64,000 nt of DNA from Actinosynnema pretiosum (GCF_024171695.1 NZ_JAMTCF010000020.1:1-64000); one strand, 5' to 3'. Positions 1-8,675 are shown, counted from the stretch's first letter. Translations and numbers: made by a program. The notes: a model not told the origin generated them from the sequence alone.

Positions 1-456
1 GTTCCCGGCGAGGCCGCCTGTCCGCCGCGTCGGCCCGCTGCTCCGGCCGGACCTGTCCCGGTGTCCTGCCCAGCGCACCCGGTTGCAGCCTTGGCCGCTT
101 CAGGCCTGCACGCCTGCCCGCCATGCCCAGCTGTTGCTCCGGCCGTTCCCGGCGAGGCCGCCTGTCCGCCGCACCCGAACGCCACCCCGCCCGGACCCGC
201 CCCGGTGTCCCATCCGTCCCGCCCGGCCGCTCCCGACCGGGCCGTCCACCCAGCGCGCCGAGTCACCGCCCCTCCCGCGCCCGGCCCGCTCACCCGCCCG
301 CCGCCCCCGACCACACCCACCTCGGGCCCGCCCGAGCACGCCCCGTCCCCGCCTAGCCCGCCAACCCCGCCACTCCGCCCGGCCGCACCCCGGCCGCACC
401 CGGTCAACCCCGGAGCCACCACCCGGAAGACCCGCGCCCGCATCCACCCTCCAGCC
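1..456. repeat. GC-rich intergenic stretch with a degenerate 144-bp direct repeat
   Basis: No convincing gene is visible between the window edge and the stop of the large minus-strand regulator. The first 28 bases recur exactly at 145-172, and similarity continues weakly to the CCCGGTGTCC blocks near 58 and 203, so this is a decayed tandem duplication with a 144-bp period. Both strands are open in several frames only because GC is extreme; the implied peptides are Pro/Ala/Arg or Gly/Arg low complexity. Confidence 0.5.
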
Positions 457-3400
457 TCATCGCGTTCCCCGCGCCAACCGCCCGAACCGCGCCCGAGCCC
501 GCCGCGCGTCCGCCTCCGCGCCGAACCCCCGGTACACCTCGACCGCCTCCGCGAGCCGCACCTCGTCGCCGAGCAGGACCGCCGCGTCCTCCAGCGCCCC
601 CGCAAGGTCAACGGTCCGACCCGCCGCCCGGTAACGCCCCGCCGCCACCAACACCTCGGACGGGTCAGCGCCCAGCAGCCCCCGGCAGTGCGCCGCCGCC
701 ACCTCCGCGCCCTCGTCCAGGCACACCCGCAGCGCCCGCTCCGCCACGTCCCGCGCCCCCTCCACCAGCGCCGACCGGGTCAGCAGCGGCATCCAGCGGT
801 GCCGCGCCAGCAGCCCGCGCGGGCGCAGCAGCGGCACCAGCGCGGGAACCGGCGCGCTCCCGGCCAGCGCCCGCGCGACCGCCAGGAAGTCCGCCTGCTC
901 GTAGTGCGCGGGCACCACCGGCGCAGGCGCCCCGTCCCACCGCACCGGCAACCCCCGCCGCACCCGCACCAGCGCCGCGATCCCCCGCCCCAGCAGCACC
1001 CGCCCCCGCTCGCGCGACCCGGACCGCGCCACCCCGTCCTCGGCCCGCTCCAGCGCCCGGTCCCACCGCCCCGTCCAGTAGTCCTGCTCGGCCGCCCGCA
1101 CCAGCACCACGCCGCGCGCCAGCACCCCCGGCTCGTCGGCCCGACCGGCGCGCAGCGCGGCGTCCGCGTCGGCGAACCGGTCCAGCGCCCGCAGCGCCTC
1201 GGCCCGGTCCGCGACCAGCTCGTGCCACAGCCCGGCCAGCACCGCGTCGCCCGCCACCACCGCCGCGCCCTCCTCGGCGCGGGCGAGCGCCCCCGCGTGG
1301 TCGCGCCGCGCCATCGCCACCTGCCACAGCGCGCGCAGCGCCAACCCGTCCGCCATCCGGTCGCCGGGCGGCACGGCCAGCGCGTGCGCCTCGGCCGACA
1401 CCACGTCGTCCAACCCCTCCCGGTGCACGAGCGCCAGCAGCGCCCGCATCCTGGCCCGCCACACCGGCGTGCCCGCCGGGTCCGCGATCGCCTCCGCGAG
1501 CATCCGGGACGCCTCGCCCGGCTCGCCGTCGTCGAGCTGCAACCGGGCCAGCAGCCAGCGCATCTCCCCGATCCGGTCGGCGTCCCTGGAGCGGGCCAGC
1601 ACGTACCGGACCTCCGCGTCGGGCCGCTCGCCGAGCAGGAACAGCAGCCGCGCCAGCTCGGCCAGCAACCGCTCCCGGTGCGCGGGTTCCAGCGCGGGCT
1701 GCCGCGCCACCGACCGCAGCAGCTCCACGGCCGCCCCGGGCTCCGCCGCCGCCAGCGCGCCGGAGCGCGCCGTCAGCCAGTCCACCACCCAGTCGTCGGC
1801 CAGCTCGGGGGCCGCCGCGATCTGCCCGGCCACCACCGCGACCGCCGCGCCCGCCTCGGCCAGCGCCCGCGCGGCCTCCCGGTGCAGCGCCGACCGCACC
1901 GCCTCCGGCACCCCCAGGTACAGCACCTGCCGCACCAGCGGGTGCCGGAACGCCAGCAGCTCCCCGCCGTCCACCAGCACCCCGGACTCGGTGGCCTCGG
2001 ACAGCGGCCCGAGCAGCCCGGACGCGGCGGTGCCCAGCGCGGTCGCCACGTCCGCCACCGCGAACCGGTCGCCGAGCAGCGCGGCCCTGCGCAGCACCTC
2101 GGTGGTGTCGTCGGACAGGAACGACAGCCGCCGGTTCAGCGCCGCCACCAGCGACGGCGACGCGGTCCGCCCGGCCCCGTCCACGTCGGCGGTCCCGTCG
2201 CGCCGCTCCAGCGCGCCTTCGCGCACCAGCGCGTCGGCCAGCTCGCGCACGTACAGCGGGTTGCCGCCCGCGCACCCGGCCAGCCGCAGCAGCTCCGGTC
2301 CCGGCGCGGCCCCGACCTGCTCGGCCAGCAGCCCGGCGACCTCGGGCTCGGACAGCGGCCCGAGCGCCAGCACCAGCCCGCCCCGGTCGGCGGCGGCCCG
2401 GCGTACCCGGTCGACGTCACCGCGCCGGGGCACCGGGCGGGCTGCGGCGACCAGCAGCAGCGGCAGCTCCCCGGTCAGCCCCAGCAGCCGCCGCCACACC
2501 GCGACGCTGGCCTCGTCGGCCCACTGCGCGTCGTCCACCACCAGCACCGCGGGCCCGGCCGCGCACAGCTCGGCGACGAACCCGGTGAGCCGCTCCGCGG
2601 CGGCGGCCACCGGGTCGCCCAGCCAGGAGGCCGGGTCGTCCAGGGCGGCGGCGAGCGCGACCCGGCGCGGATCGGCAGAGCAGGGCGACACGTCCAGGCA
2701 GTCCAGCACCACCCGCAGCGGGAACCGCCCGCCCAGCTCGTCCCCGCGCGCCCAGCCGAGCTGCACGTCGCGGCCGTCCAGGGCGACGTCGAGCAGGGCG
2801 GACTTGCCGATCCCCGGCTCACCCTCGACCCACACCGCCCCGCCCCGCCCGGCCACCACCTCGGCGACGGCGGCCCGCAGCGCGGCCAGCTCCCGCGCGC
2901 GCCCGGTGAAACCGGCGGGGGTGGGCGGGGGAGCGGACAGCGCGGGTCCGGACCGCCCGGTCACGTGCTCGCCGAGCCCGGTCACGTCCGCGTTCACCCG
3001 GCCGGGAGACCCGTCGCCCGCGTGCCCTGCGCCCGCGTGCCCTGCGCCGGGGCGCCCGTCGCCCACCTGCCGGTCACCGGTTCGCCCGACATCCGCCCGC
3101 CCACTCCCGGCCTGCGCGCTCCCGAACCGCCCACCTCCGGCCTGCCCGCTCCCGAACCGCCCGTACCCGCCGGTCCCGTCGTCGTCCCGGCCGCGCCCAC
3201 CCCGCTCATCCCCACCCGGCGGCCCGGTTCCGGCGCCGTCCGGCCAGGGGCTGCCCCGAGGTGGCAGCAGATCGGCCCCCCGCGCCCAGGCCGTGTCGTC
3301 CCCGGCGCCGTCGTGGTCGCCGAGCACCTGGCTGTGCGCGTGCCGCAGCGCGGGCCCCGGCTCGATCCCGAGCTGCTCGACGAGCGCCTGCCTGGCGTCC

Positions 3401-4074
3401 CGGAAGACCTCCAGCGCCTCGGCCTGCCGCCCACCCCGGTGCAGCGCCTGCATCAGCAGCGCCCGCAGCCCCTCCCGCATCGGGTGCTCGGCGGTCAGCG
3501 CGGTCAGCTCGGCGACCACGTCGGCGTGCCGCCCGAGCCCCAGCGCCAGTTCGGCCCGCCGCTCCACGGCCGCCAACCGCAACTCCGCCAACCGCGACCG
3601 CTGGGCCTCGGCGAACGGCCCCGGCACCCCCGACAGCGCGTCTCCCCGCCACAGCCCGAGCGCCTCGTCCAGCTCGCGCAGCGCGGTGGCGGGGTCGGTG
3701 GCGGCGAGCTCCTGGGCGCGTTCCCGGTGCGCCTCGAAGCGGTTCACGTCCAGCCCGCCGGGTTCCAACCGCAGCGCGTACCCGGCCCCGACGGAGTCGA
3801 TCACGCCGGTGGAGGCGCGGCGCGAGCGGTCGGGGTCGAACGCGCGGCGCAGCCCGGACACGTAGGTGTAGAGGCTCGCGCCCGCCGTGGCCGGGGGAGC
3901 GTCGCCCCAGACGCCGTCGACCAGCTCGTCCCTGGCCACGGTCTGCCCGCACCGGGCCGCCAGCATGGCGAACACGGCCCGCCGCTGAGCGGCCCCGACG
4001 TCCACCTCGACCTCGCCGAGCCAGGCCCGGACCGGTCCCAGCAGGGCGACGCGCAGCGGCGGACCACTAGGCAC
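457..4074 (-). CDS. AfsR-like BTAD/SARP transcriptional regulator with AAA ATPase
   Basis: A 1,205-residue regulator of the AfsR/SARP class. Residues 1-100 form an OmpR-type winged helix, and about 105-250 are the BTAD domain (ending near QLGIEPGPALR). A Gly/Arg/Ala-rich linker of about 130 residues with short repeats (GSGQAG, GAGHAG) follows. The NTPase domain has Walker A GEPGIGKSALL near residue 420 and Walker B AVLVVDDAQWAD near 510. The remaining 600 residues are Ala/Leu/Arg-rich helical repeats, TPR-like in character. No C-terminal LuxR helix-turn-helix is present, so DNA contact should be through the N-terminal domain. The start is GTG with GGAGGAG about 8 bases upstream. Family members activate secondary metabolism or development. 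No biosynthetic cluster lies next to it here, so the target is unknown. Confidence 0.9.
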   Translation of the reverse strand: MPSGPPLRVALLGPVRAWLGEVEVDVGAAQRRAVFAMLAARCGQTVARDELVDGVWGDAPPATAGASLYTYVSGLRRAFDPDRSRRASTGVIDSVGAGYALRLEPGGLDVNRFEAHRERAQELAATDPATALRELDEALGLWRGDALSGVPGPFAEAQRSRLAELRLAAVERRAELALGLGRHADVVAELTALTAEHPMREGLRALLMQALHRGGRQAEALEVFRDARQALVEQLGIEPGPALRHAHSQVLGDHDGAGDDTAWARGADLLPPRGSPWPDGAGTGPPGGDERGGRGRDDDGTGGYGRFGSGQAGGGRFGSAQAGSGRADVGRTGDRQVGDGRPGAGHAGAGHAGDGSPGRVNADVTGLGEHVTGRSGPALSAPPPTPAGFTGRARELAALRAAVAEVVAGRGGAVWVEGEPGIGKSALLDVALDGRDVQLGWARGDELGGRFPLRVVLDCLDVSPCSADPRRVALAAALDDPASWLGDPVAAAAERLTGFVAELCAAGPAVLVVDDAQWADEASVAVWRRLLGLTGELPLLLVAAARPVPRRGDVDRVRRAAADRGGLVLALGPLSEPEVAGLLAEQVGAAPGPELLRLAGCAGGNPLYVRELADALVREGALERRDGTADVDGAGRTASPSLVAALNRRLSFLSDDTTEVLRRAALLGDRFAVADVATALGTAASGLLGPLSEATESGVLVDGGELLAFRHPLVRQVLYLGVPEAVRSALHREAARALAEAGAAVAVVAGQIAAAPELADDWVVDWLTARSGALAAAEPGAAVELLRSVARQPALEPAHRERLLAELARLLFLLGERPDAEVRYVLARSRDADRIGEMRWLLARLQLDDGEPGEASRMLAEAIADPAGTPVWRARMRALLALVHREGLDDVVSAEAHALAVPPGDRMADGLALRALWQVAMARRDHAGALARAEEGAAVVAGDAVLAGLWHELVADRAEALRALDRFADADAALRAGRADEPGVLARGVVLVRAAEQDYWTGRWDRALERAEDGVARSGSRERGRVLLGRGIAALVRVRRGLPVRWDGAPAPVVPAHYEQADFLAVARALAGSAPVPALVPLLRPRGLLARHRWMPLLTRSALVEGARDVAERALRVCLDEGAEVAAAHCRGLLGADPSEVLVAAGRYRAAGRTVDLAGALEDAAVLLGDEVRLAEAVEVYRGFGAEADARRARARFGRLARGTR

Positions 4075-4180
4075 GGCGGCTCCTCCCCGATCGCCGGAGG
4101 CGAGCCCCGAGCGCGGCTTTGCGCGACTGGGCGGAATACCTGGTTTTCCCCGGCTGGTGGTTCATGGCACAACACTTACT

Positions 4181-4237
4181 CGTTCCCGGTAACGCGGCGG
4201 CGTGCGCGGCAATGCGGCCACCCGCGTTCCCGGAAAC
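4181..4237. promoter_or_regulatory. 13-bp direct repeat upstream of the BTAD regulator
   Basis: CGTTCCCGGTAAC at 4181-4193 and CGTTCCCGGAAAC at 4225-4237 differ at one base and are 44 bp apart, about four helical turns. They lie 107-163 bp upstream of the regulator start in a relatively A/T-rich island. SARP-type regulators bind direct repeats on one DNA face, so autoregulation is possible. This is inference from spacing only. Confidence 0.3.
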
Positions 4238-4606
4238 ATATTCACTTTCCGTGCGCGTCCGTCGGCATTGCGGTGAACACGAATACTGCTCCGGATGGGG
4301 TAACTCACACCGGCGCACGTTGGAGTGCGAAGGAAAGACACTCGGAGTGGAAAAAGTCATGCGAGCCTCATCACAACGGGTTCTTCCTGTCGCTGCAAGT
4401 GCTTGAGGTGTGAAGAAGGTGCACACGCAGTGCGCCACCCGAAGGAATGGCCGAACACCAAGAACCGAACCGAATCCCCCCGACTGAGACACCCCGCCAA
4501 CACCTCACCCGCTCGGTCCCCGCCCACAACCACCCACCCGTCCCACCCACGCCTGCCCTGCGCACGCCCATGCGCCCATGCGACCCGTCGCTCCTGCGAG
4601 GCCTCC

Positions 4607-4627
4607 GGTTGAACGGTCCGTTCAACC
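4607..4627. promoter_or_regulatory. 21-bp perfect palindrome, copy 1 (TetR-type operator?)
   Basis: Arms GGTTGAACGG and CCGTTCAACC flank a central T, a perfect inverted repeat. The same arms recur at 4687-4707 around a central A. The symmetry and length suit a TetR-family dimer site; no TetR gene adjoins. It sits about 430 bp upstream of the universal stress protein and 530 bp upstream of the BTAD regulator. Confidence 0.55.
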
Positions 4628-4680
4628 ACGAACAACCGCCCGATCATCCCCACCCCCCGCTTGCTGGGCAGTTGCCCTGA

Positions 4681-4713
4681 GCCTTCGGTTGAACGGACCG
4701 TTCAACCGAAGGC
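4681..4713. promoter_or_regulatory. 33-bp perfect palindrome, copy 2 of the same operator
   Basis: Left arm 4681-4696 (GCCTTCGGTTGAACGG) and right arm 4698-4713 are exact reverse complements around A4697. The inner 21 bp repeat the palindrome centred at 4617, with centres 80 bp apart. It could also fold as a hairpin in RNA, but the conserved inner core shared by two sites argues for a protein-binding operator. The surrounding 4,420-5,020 stretch is C-rich and I see no gene in it. Confidence 0.55.
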
Positions 4714-5037
4714 GGTGCGCGCGTCCAGGACGCTCTCCCCGCCTCCCCTCCCCGCCCGTTTCCCGCGCAACGCCTCCGCCTCCGTGCACCCTCCGTGCAC
4801 CCCTCCGCGCACCGCCTCCCCGCGCCCCGCCTCCGTGCCCGCCTCCCCGTCGCCCCTCCCACGCCCGTTTCCCGCCCGCCCTGCCCGACCGCACCCCCAC
4901 CCCGGCCCGCTTCCCGCCCACCCCACCCTGCTTGTGCCCTCCCCAGGGGTGCTGGAAGTCCCACCCGTCCCAGCACCAACGACCCTGGGTCCACCCCCTC
5001 CCCACCGAGCAACATCAGTCATGTGGAGGTGGGTGTG

Positions 5038-5472
5038 ATGACGGAGAAGCCGATCGTCGTGGGAGTGGACGGGACCACCGACGGTGAGCGCGCCCTGGTG
5101 TGGGCGCTGGACGAGGCCGCGACGCGGGGTTGCCCGCTGCACGTGGTCAGCGCCTGGGACTACGAGCCCCTCGCGGACTGGACCGAGCAGGCCGAGGTGC
5201 TGGCCCGCCGCAGGGCCGAGACGATCATGGACAACGCCCTGCGCCGCGCAGCCGACCGGCCCCAGCCGCCCGCCGTGGTGCGGCGCGCGGTGCGCGGGCC
5301 CGCGGCCGAGGTGCTGGAGTCGGAGGCCACCGGCGCGGCGATGCTGGTACTGGCCGCGCACGCGGGTCGTGGACTGCGCCGCTCGGCGTTCGGCCGGGCG
5401 CTGCTGGGCACGACCAGCACGCACTGCGTCCGCCGCGCCCCGGCCCCGGTCGTGGTGCTCCCCGCCCGCTGA
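5038..5472 (+). CDS. Universal stress protein, UspA domain
   Basis: A 144-residue single-domain UspA protein. It opens with PIVVGVDGTTDGERALVWA, the usual first strand and helix with the conserved Asp. It ends in a glycine-containing nucleotide loop (GRGLRRSAFGRALLGTTS) and the strand APVVVLPAR. The loop deviates from the strict G-x2-G-x9-G-S/T ATP motif, so ATP binding is uncertain. The ATG at 5038 was chosen because GGAGGT lies 8 bases upstream; a longer open frame upstream is Pro-rich and non-coding. Cytoplasmic, and probably induced by stress or hypoxia as in related actinobacteria. Transcribed alone; the next gene is 245 bp away and a small hairpin follows. Confidence 0.9.
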   Translation: MTEKPIVVGVDGTTDGERALVWALDEAATRGCPLHVVSAWDYEPLADWTEQAEVLARRRAETIMDNALRRAADRPQPPAVVRRAVRGPAAEVLESEATGAAMLVLAAHAGRGLRRSAFGRALLGTTSTHCVRRAPAPVVVLPAR

Positions 5473-5522
5473 CCCCGGACCGGGCAGCGCCGCCCGCCAA
5501 CCCGGAAAACCGCGATCCAGAA

Positions 5523-5540
5523 CCGGGCGAAACCGCCCGG
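5523..5540 (+). terminator. Short hairpin after the universal stress protein gene
   Basis: CCGGGCG and CGCCCGG pair around AAAC. The stem is only 7 bp and no T run follows, so this is a weak candidate terminator. Confidence 0.35.
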
Positions 5541-5717
5541 ACGACACCACAGCCGCGCGGAGGACACCGATCCGGTGCTCCACCGCGCCTGCGGCGTTCA
5601 CCCCGCCGACAATTCCCGGACCCGCGAACTCCTGTCCGGTCCACCACACCACCCGATATCGAGCGATTAGCTCAGTAGGGTGACCCGGTTGGTGGACCCG
5701 ACCCCCAGGAGTGACGC

Positions 5718-6185
5718 GTGAACGACTGGCCGCGACTGACCCAGGACGAGCAGCGCGAACTCCTGGCCGTGATAGCCGTGACCCTGCTCGAATCCGCCCC
5801 GTCCGACTGGCAGCGGATAGTCCTGGAGCACCGCCAGCTCGGCGGTCACATCGAGATCAGCGTCGGCCTGATCAGCGAGGACGGCGCCCTGCGCGCCTGG
5901 ACCCCGCCGCAGCTGGTCTGGCACCGGTTCCAGGACCTCCGCGCGGGCGTGCGCGAACCCGACCGGGGGACGTGGTTCACCGCCCGCTACACCCTGGAGC
6001 GCCCGGACCGCTTCGACGTCCACTACGACTGGACCGCCGAACCCGAGTTCCGCGAACCCCCCGACCTCCGCGACTACCGCGAGGACCTGGACGAGTTCCC
6101 CCGCACCCCCGCGCACACCCCGCCCTGGTTCGAGGCGCGGCTGCGGGAAGCCGTCGGCGATCCGGGTCACAAAGCTTGCCTCTGA
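5718..6185 (+). CDS. YezG/DUF600-like small acidic protein, possible immunity protein
   Basis: A 155-residue acidic protein. The helix-rich N-terminus (LTQDEQRELLAVIAVTLLES) is followed by alternating strands and a C-terminal block of the form FDVHYDWTAEPEF...DYREDLDEFPRT...PPWF. That tail resembles the YezG/DUF600 immunity family, which has a tyrosine/aspartate strand, then a DLxxFPR motif and a terminal Trp. The assignment is from memory of the pattern and only moderate. GTG start with AGGAG 7 bases upstream. No polymorphic toxin (YeeF/LXG or RHS type) is next to it, so if it is an immunity protein it is an orphan copy. The downstream reductase is only 59 bp away and may share its transcript. 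Confidence 0.5.
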   Translation: MNDWPRLTQDEQRELLAVIAVTLLESAPSDWQRIVLEHRQLGGHIEISVGLISEDGALRAWTPPQLVWHRFQDLRAGVREPDRGTWFTARYTLERPDRFDVHYDWTAEPEFREPPDLRDYREDLDEFPRTPAHTPPWFEARLREAVGDPGHKACL

Positions 6186-6244
6186 CGTCAATGTCAGGTT
6201 TTAGCGTGGACTCCAGAACCCGAACACCGGCGCTAGGAGCCCTC

Positions 6245-7369
6245 GTGTCCACCAGCAGCGCAGAGCGCGCGGCAACCCTGCTGTCCCGCCCCTTCACCGT
6301 CGGCTCGCTGACCGTGCCCGGCCGGGTGGCGATGGCCCCCATGACCCGCGCCTTCTCGCCGGGCGGCATTCCCGGCGCCGACGTGGCCTCCTACTACGCG
6401 CGCCGCGCGGCGGGCGGCGTCGGCCTGATCGTCACCGAGGGCACCTACGTCAACCACCGCTCGGCGGGCCTGAGCGACCGCATCCCGCGCTTCCACGGCG
6501 ACGAGCAGCTCGCGGGCTGGGCGAACGTCGTCGAGCAGGTGCACGCGGCGGGCGGCACGATCGTCCCGCAGCTGTGGCACGTCGGCATGGCGCGCCCGGC
6601 GGGCTCCCAGCCGAACCCGTCCGCCCCGTCGATCGGCCCGTCCGGCGTCGGCATCGGCGGCACCGCCGACGGCGACACCATGACCCAGCAGGACATCGAC
6701 GACGTCGTCGCCGCGTTCGCCACGGCCGCAGCCGACGCCGAGCGCATCGGCTTCGACGGCATCGAGCTGCACGGCGCCCACGGCTACCTGATCGACCAGT
6801 TCCTCTGGGCGGGCACCAACCGCCGCACCGACGCCTACGGCGGCGACCCGGTGGCCCGCACCCGCTTCGCGGTCGAGGTCGTCGCGGCCGTGCGCGCGGC
6901 CGTGTCCCCGGACTTCCCGCTGATCCTGCGCATGTCGCAGTGGAAGATGGGCGACTACGGCGCCCGCGTCGCCGACACCCCGCAGGAGCTGGAGGCGATC
7001 CTCGCCCCGCTGGCCGCCGCGGGCGTCGACGTCTTCCACGCCTCCACCCGCCGCTACTGGGAGCCCGAGTTCGAGGACGAGGGCGACCTGAACCTCGCGG
7101 GCTGGGTGAAGAAGCTGACCGGCAAGGCCACCATCAGCGTCGGCTCGGTCGGCCTCGACGCGGACGTGTCGAAGTTCTTCGGCGGCGACCCGGCAGCCGC
7201 GCGCACCGACGTCGACGCCCTGCTCGACCGCCTGGAGCGCGACGAGTTCGACCTGATCGCCGTGGGCCGCGCCCTGCTCGCCGACCCGGAGTGGGTGGCG
7301 AAGGTCGTGTCGGGCCGCGCCGACGAGATCACCCCGTTCACCAAGGACGCCGCGACCACCCTGGTCTGA
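6245..7369 (+). CDS. NADH:flavin oxidoreductase, old yellow enzyme family
   Basis: A 374-residue FMN-dependent TIM-barrel ene-reductase. The first barrel strand is RVAMAPMTRAFS; the substrate-binding motif is DGIELHGAHGYLIDQFLW, with the paired residues that bind enone oxygen; the Tyr/Arg motif is RRTDAYGGDPVARTRF; and the C-terminal phosphate-binding strand is EFDLIAVGRALLADPEWV. The family reduces alpha,beta-unsaturated carbonyls or nitro compounds using NAD(P)H. GTG 6245 was chosen because AGGAG precedes it by 5 bases; an in-frame ATG at 6191 overlaps the upstream control region. An inverted repeat CTGAC-N6-GTCAG at 6182-6197 overlaps the upstream stop codon and may be an operator. Cytoplasmic. 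Confidence 0.92.
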   Translation: MSTSSAERAATLLSRPFTVGSLTVPGRVAMAPMTRAFSPGGIPGADVASYYARRAAGGVGLIVTEGTYVNHRSAGLSDRIPRFHGDEQLAGWANVVEQVHAAGGTIVPQLWHVGMARPAGSQPNPSAPSIGPSGVGIGGTADGDTMTQQDIDDVVAAFATAAADAERIGFDGIELHGAHGYLIDQFLWAGTNRRTDAYGGDPVARTRFAVEVVAAVRAAVSPDFPLILRMSQWKMGDYGARVADTPQELEAILAPLAAAGVDVFHASTRRYWEPEFEDEGDLNLAGWVKKLTGKATISVGSVGLDADVSKFFGGDPAAARTDVDALLDRLERDEFDLIAVGRALLADPEWVAKVVSGRADEITPFTKDAATTLV

Positions 7370-7380
7370 CGCGCCGAGCA

Positions 7381-7399
7381 GCACCGCTCAGGGCGGTGC
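7381..7399 (+). terminator. Hairpin after the ene-reductase gene
   Basis: GCACCGC and GCGGTGC pair around TCAGG, 11 bases past the stop codon. No T tract, as is usual for terminators in this window. Confidence 0.45.
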
Positions 7400-7672
7400 G
7401 GGACCCCACGGGCCCCGCGCCGCCCCGAGCCGTCACCGGGCCGGGAGCCCCGTCCCGGAGGACCCCGGTCGGGTACAGTCGTCCTGGTCGGGGAACCAGT
7501 CGCGGCACCAGCCGCTGCGGTGCCCGGTCCATTCCGGCTCGGTGGTTACTCGGCCGGGGAGTCAGGAGACCGGCTTGCAGCCGGATCGCCAGCACGTCCC
7601 ACCCGCACCACGTCTTCTCGGCGCCACGTCCGCGCCACCCGCGAGCACCCCGGCCCCCGGACGGGGGAACCG

Positions 7673-7912
7673 GTGAACTGGAACTCCAAGGTCTCCTCCG
7701 AGCGCAGCGTCGCCGCGACGCGGGAGGCCACCCGTGAAGCCGCGGACCTGGCGGAATCCGCCCACCAGCGCCGCGCGGCCCTGGTCGTCGCCGACCACGC
7801 GGTCGGCGTGCACGACTGCCGGGAACTGCTGACCATGCTGGGCCTGTCCGACTTCGGGGCAGGCTCCCGCCAGCCGGTCGCGCGCGTCCGGCAGGCCGAA
7901 GGAGCGGGGTGA
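7673..7912 (+). CDS. Small hypothetical protein, helical
   Basis: A 79-residue protein beginning VNWNSKVSSERSVAATREAT. The first half is a charged, Ala-rich amphipathic helix; the second contains ALVVADHAVGVHDCRELLTM, with one His-Asp-Cys cluster. GTG 7673 has GGGGGAA a few bases upstream; the open frame continues upstream but loses protein character there. A TANNNT box (TACAGT, 7474-7479) about 200 bp upstream is a candidate -10. I do not recognise the family. It stands alone between the ene-reductase and a strong bidirectional hairpin. Confidence 0.55.
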   Translation: MNWNSKVSSERSVAATREATREAADLAESAHQRRAALVVADHAVGVHDCRELLTMLGLSDFGAGSRQPVARVRQAEGAG

Positions 7913-8074
7913 TGACCCGTTCGCGCACCGCTCCGCGATCCTGGCCCGCGACTTCCGGGGCGTCCAGGGGAACCGGCCGGTCGAGCACGGGGTCACCGGG
8001 CCCGAGAGCGTGCGGGATCGTCCCTGCTGCGTGACCGGCTGAGCCCGTGATCGGCTGAGCAGGGGACCGGGCTT

Positions 8075-8130
8075 CCCGCGAGCACGAGACCGGTGCGCGA
8101 GCACGTGCGCACCGGTCTCGTGCTCGCGGG
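8075..8130. terminator. Perfect 24-bp inverted repeat, bidirectional terminator
   Basis: Left arm 8075-8098 and right arm 8107-8130 are exact reverse complements, separated by GAGCACGT. It lies between a plus-strand gene ending at 7912 and a minus-strand gene ending at 8271, where a shared terminator is expected, although the arms are unusually long and perfect. Confidence 0.7.
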
Positions 8131-8270
8131 CCTGCCCGAGGTCGGCGGGGCGACCGGAAGACCCACGTCCGCTGCCCGTGCCCGAGGAGCCGCGCCGCCA
8201 CGGCGGACAGGCGCTGCTCGACCAGCCACGGGCGGAACGCCGGACCACCGCCGCCCGCGTCGAACCGGGC

Positions 8271-8675
8271 TCAGCCCGCGCGACCCCACCCGTTCGCACG
8301 CCCGCGCGACTGGTTGCGCGCCTGCCCGCGCCGGTCGCCGCCGCCGTGGCCGGAACCCCCGTGACCGGGGTGCCCGTCCCCTCCGGGGAGGTCGCCGCGC
8401 CCGTGCGAGCCGCCGCGACCGCGCTGGTCGCCCTGCCCGCGCCGGTCGTCCCGGCCCCGAGGGGCGCCGCGCCCGGCCGAGGGGCGCGCGGGCCGCCACG
8501 CCGGGGCCTGCTCCGCCCAGCCGTCCCCGAGCGGTGTCAGCGACGGCACGAAGCTGGGGGCGGCCACGGCGCCGCGCTGCTCGCGGGGAGCCGCCTCCGG
8601 GCTCTCGCCGTCGGGGTGGCTGAACAGGACGGGCTGCACGGCCTCCTGGGCGGGACCGCTCTGGGACTGGGTCAT
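8271..8675 (-). CDS. Hypothetical protein with disordered Arg/Gly-rich C-terminus
   Basis: A 134-residue protein starting MTQSQSGPAQEAVQPVLFSH. The N-terminal half is a plausible soluble segment (VAAPSFVPSLTPLGDGWAEQ). From about residue 70 it becomes an Arg/Gly/Asp low-complexity tail with repeated GRG, RGG and GHGG units, typical of intrinsically disordered nucleic-acid-binding tails. The ATG at 8675 is the first Met after the neighbouring gene and has GGTGAG upstream. It follows the DUF6292 gene by 113 bp on the same strand, so co-transcription is likely. No family recognised. Confidence 0.5.
   Translation of the reverse strand: MTQSQSGPAQEAVQPVLFSHPDGESPEAAPREQRGAVAAPSFVPSLTPLGDGWAEQAPAWRPARPSAGRGAPRGRDDRRGQGDQRGRGGSHGRGDLPGGDGHPGHGGSGHGGGDRRGQARNQSRGRANGWGRAG

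Noticed and set aside
61-4413. Long plus-strand open frame of 1,450 codons
   Set aside because: Antisense shadow of the BTAD regulator; Pro/Arg/His-rich composition, no domain, no ribosome site.
4067-4492. Minus-strand 141-codon frame upstream of the BTAD regulator
   Set aside because: Overlaps the regulator start and the A/T-richer promoter island; composition is not protein-like.
4371-4653. Short minus-strand frames spanning the first palindrome
   Set aside because: Low-complexity Gly/Arg/Trp sequence without ribosome sites; the palindrome reads better as an operator.
4681-4713. 33-bp palindrome as a terminator
   Set aside because: No gene ends nearby on either strand and the inner core is duplicated at 4607, so an operator is more likely.
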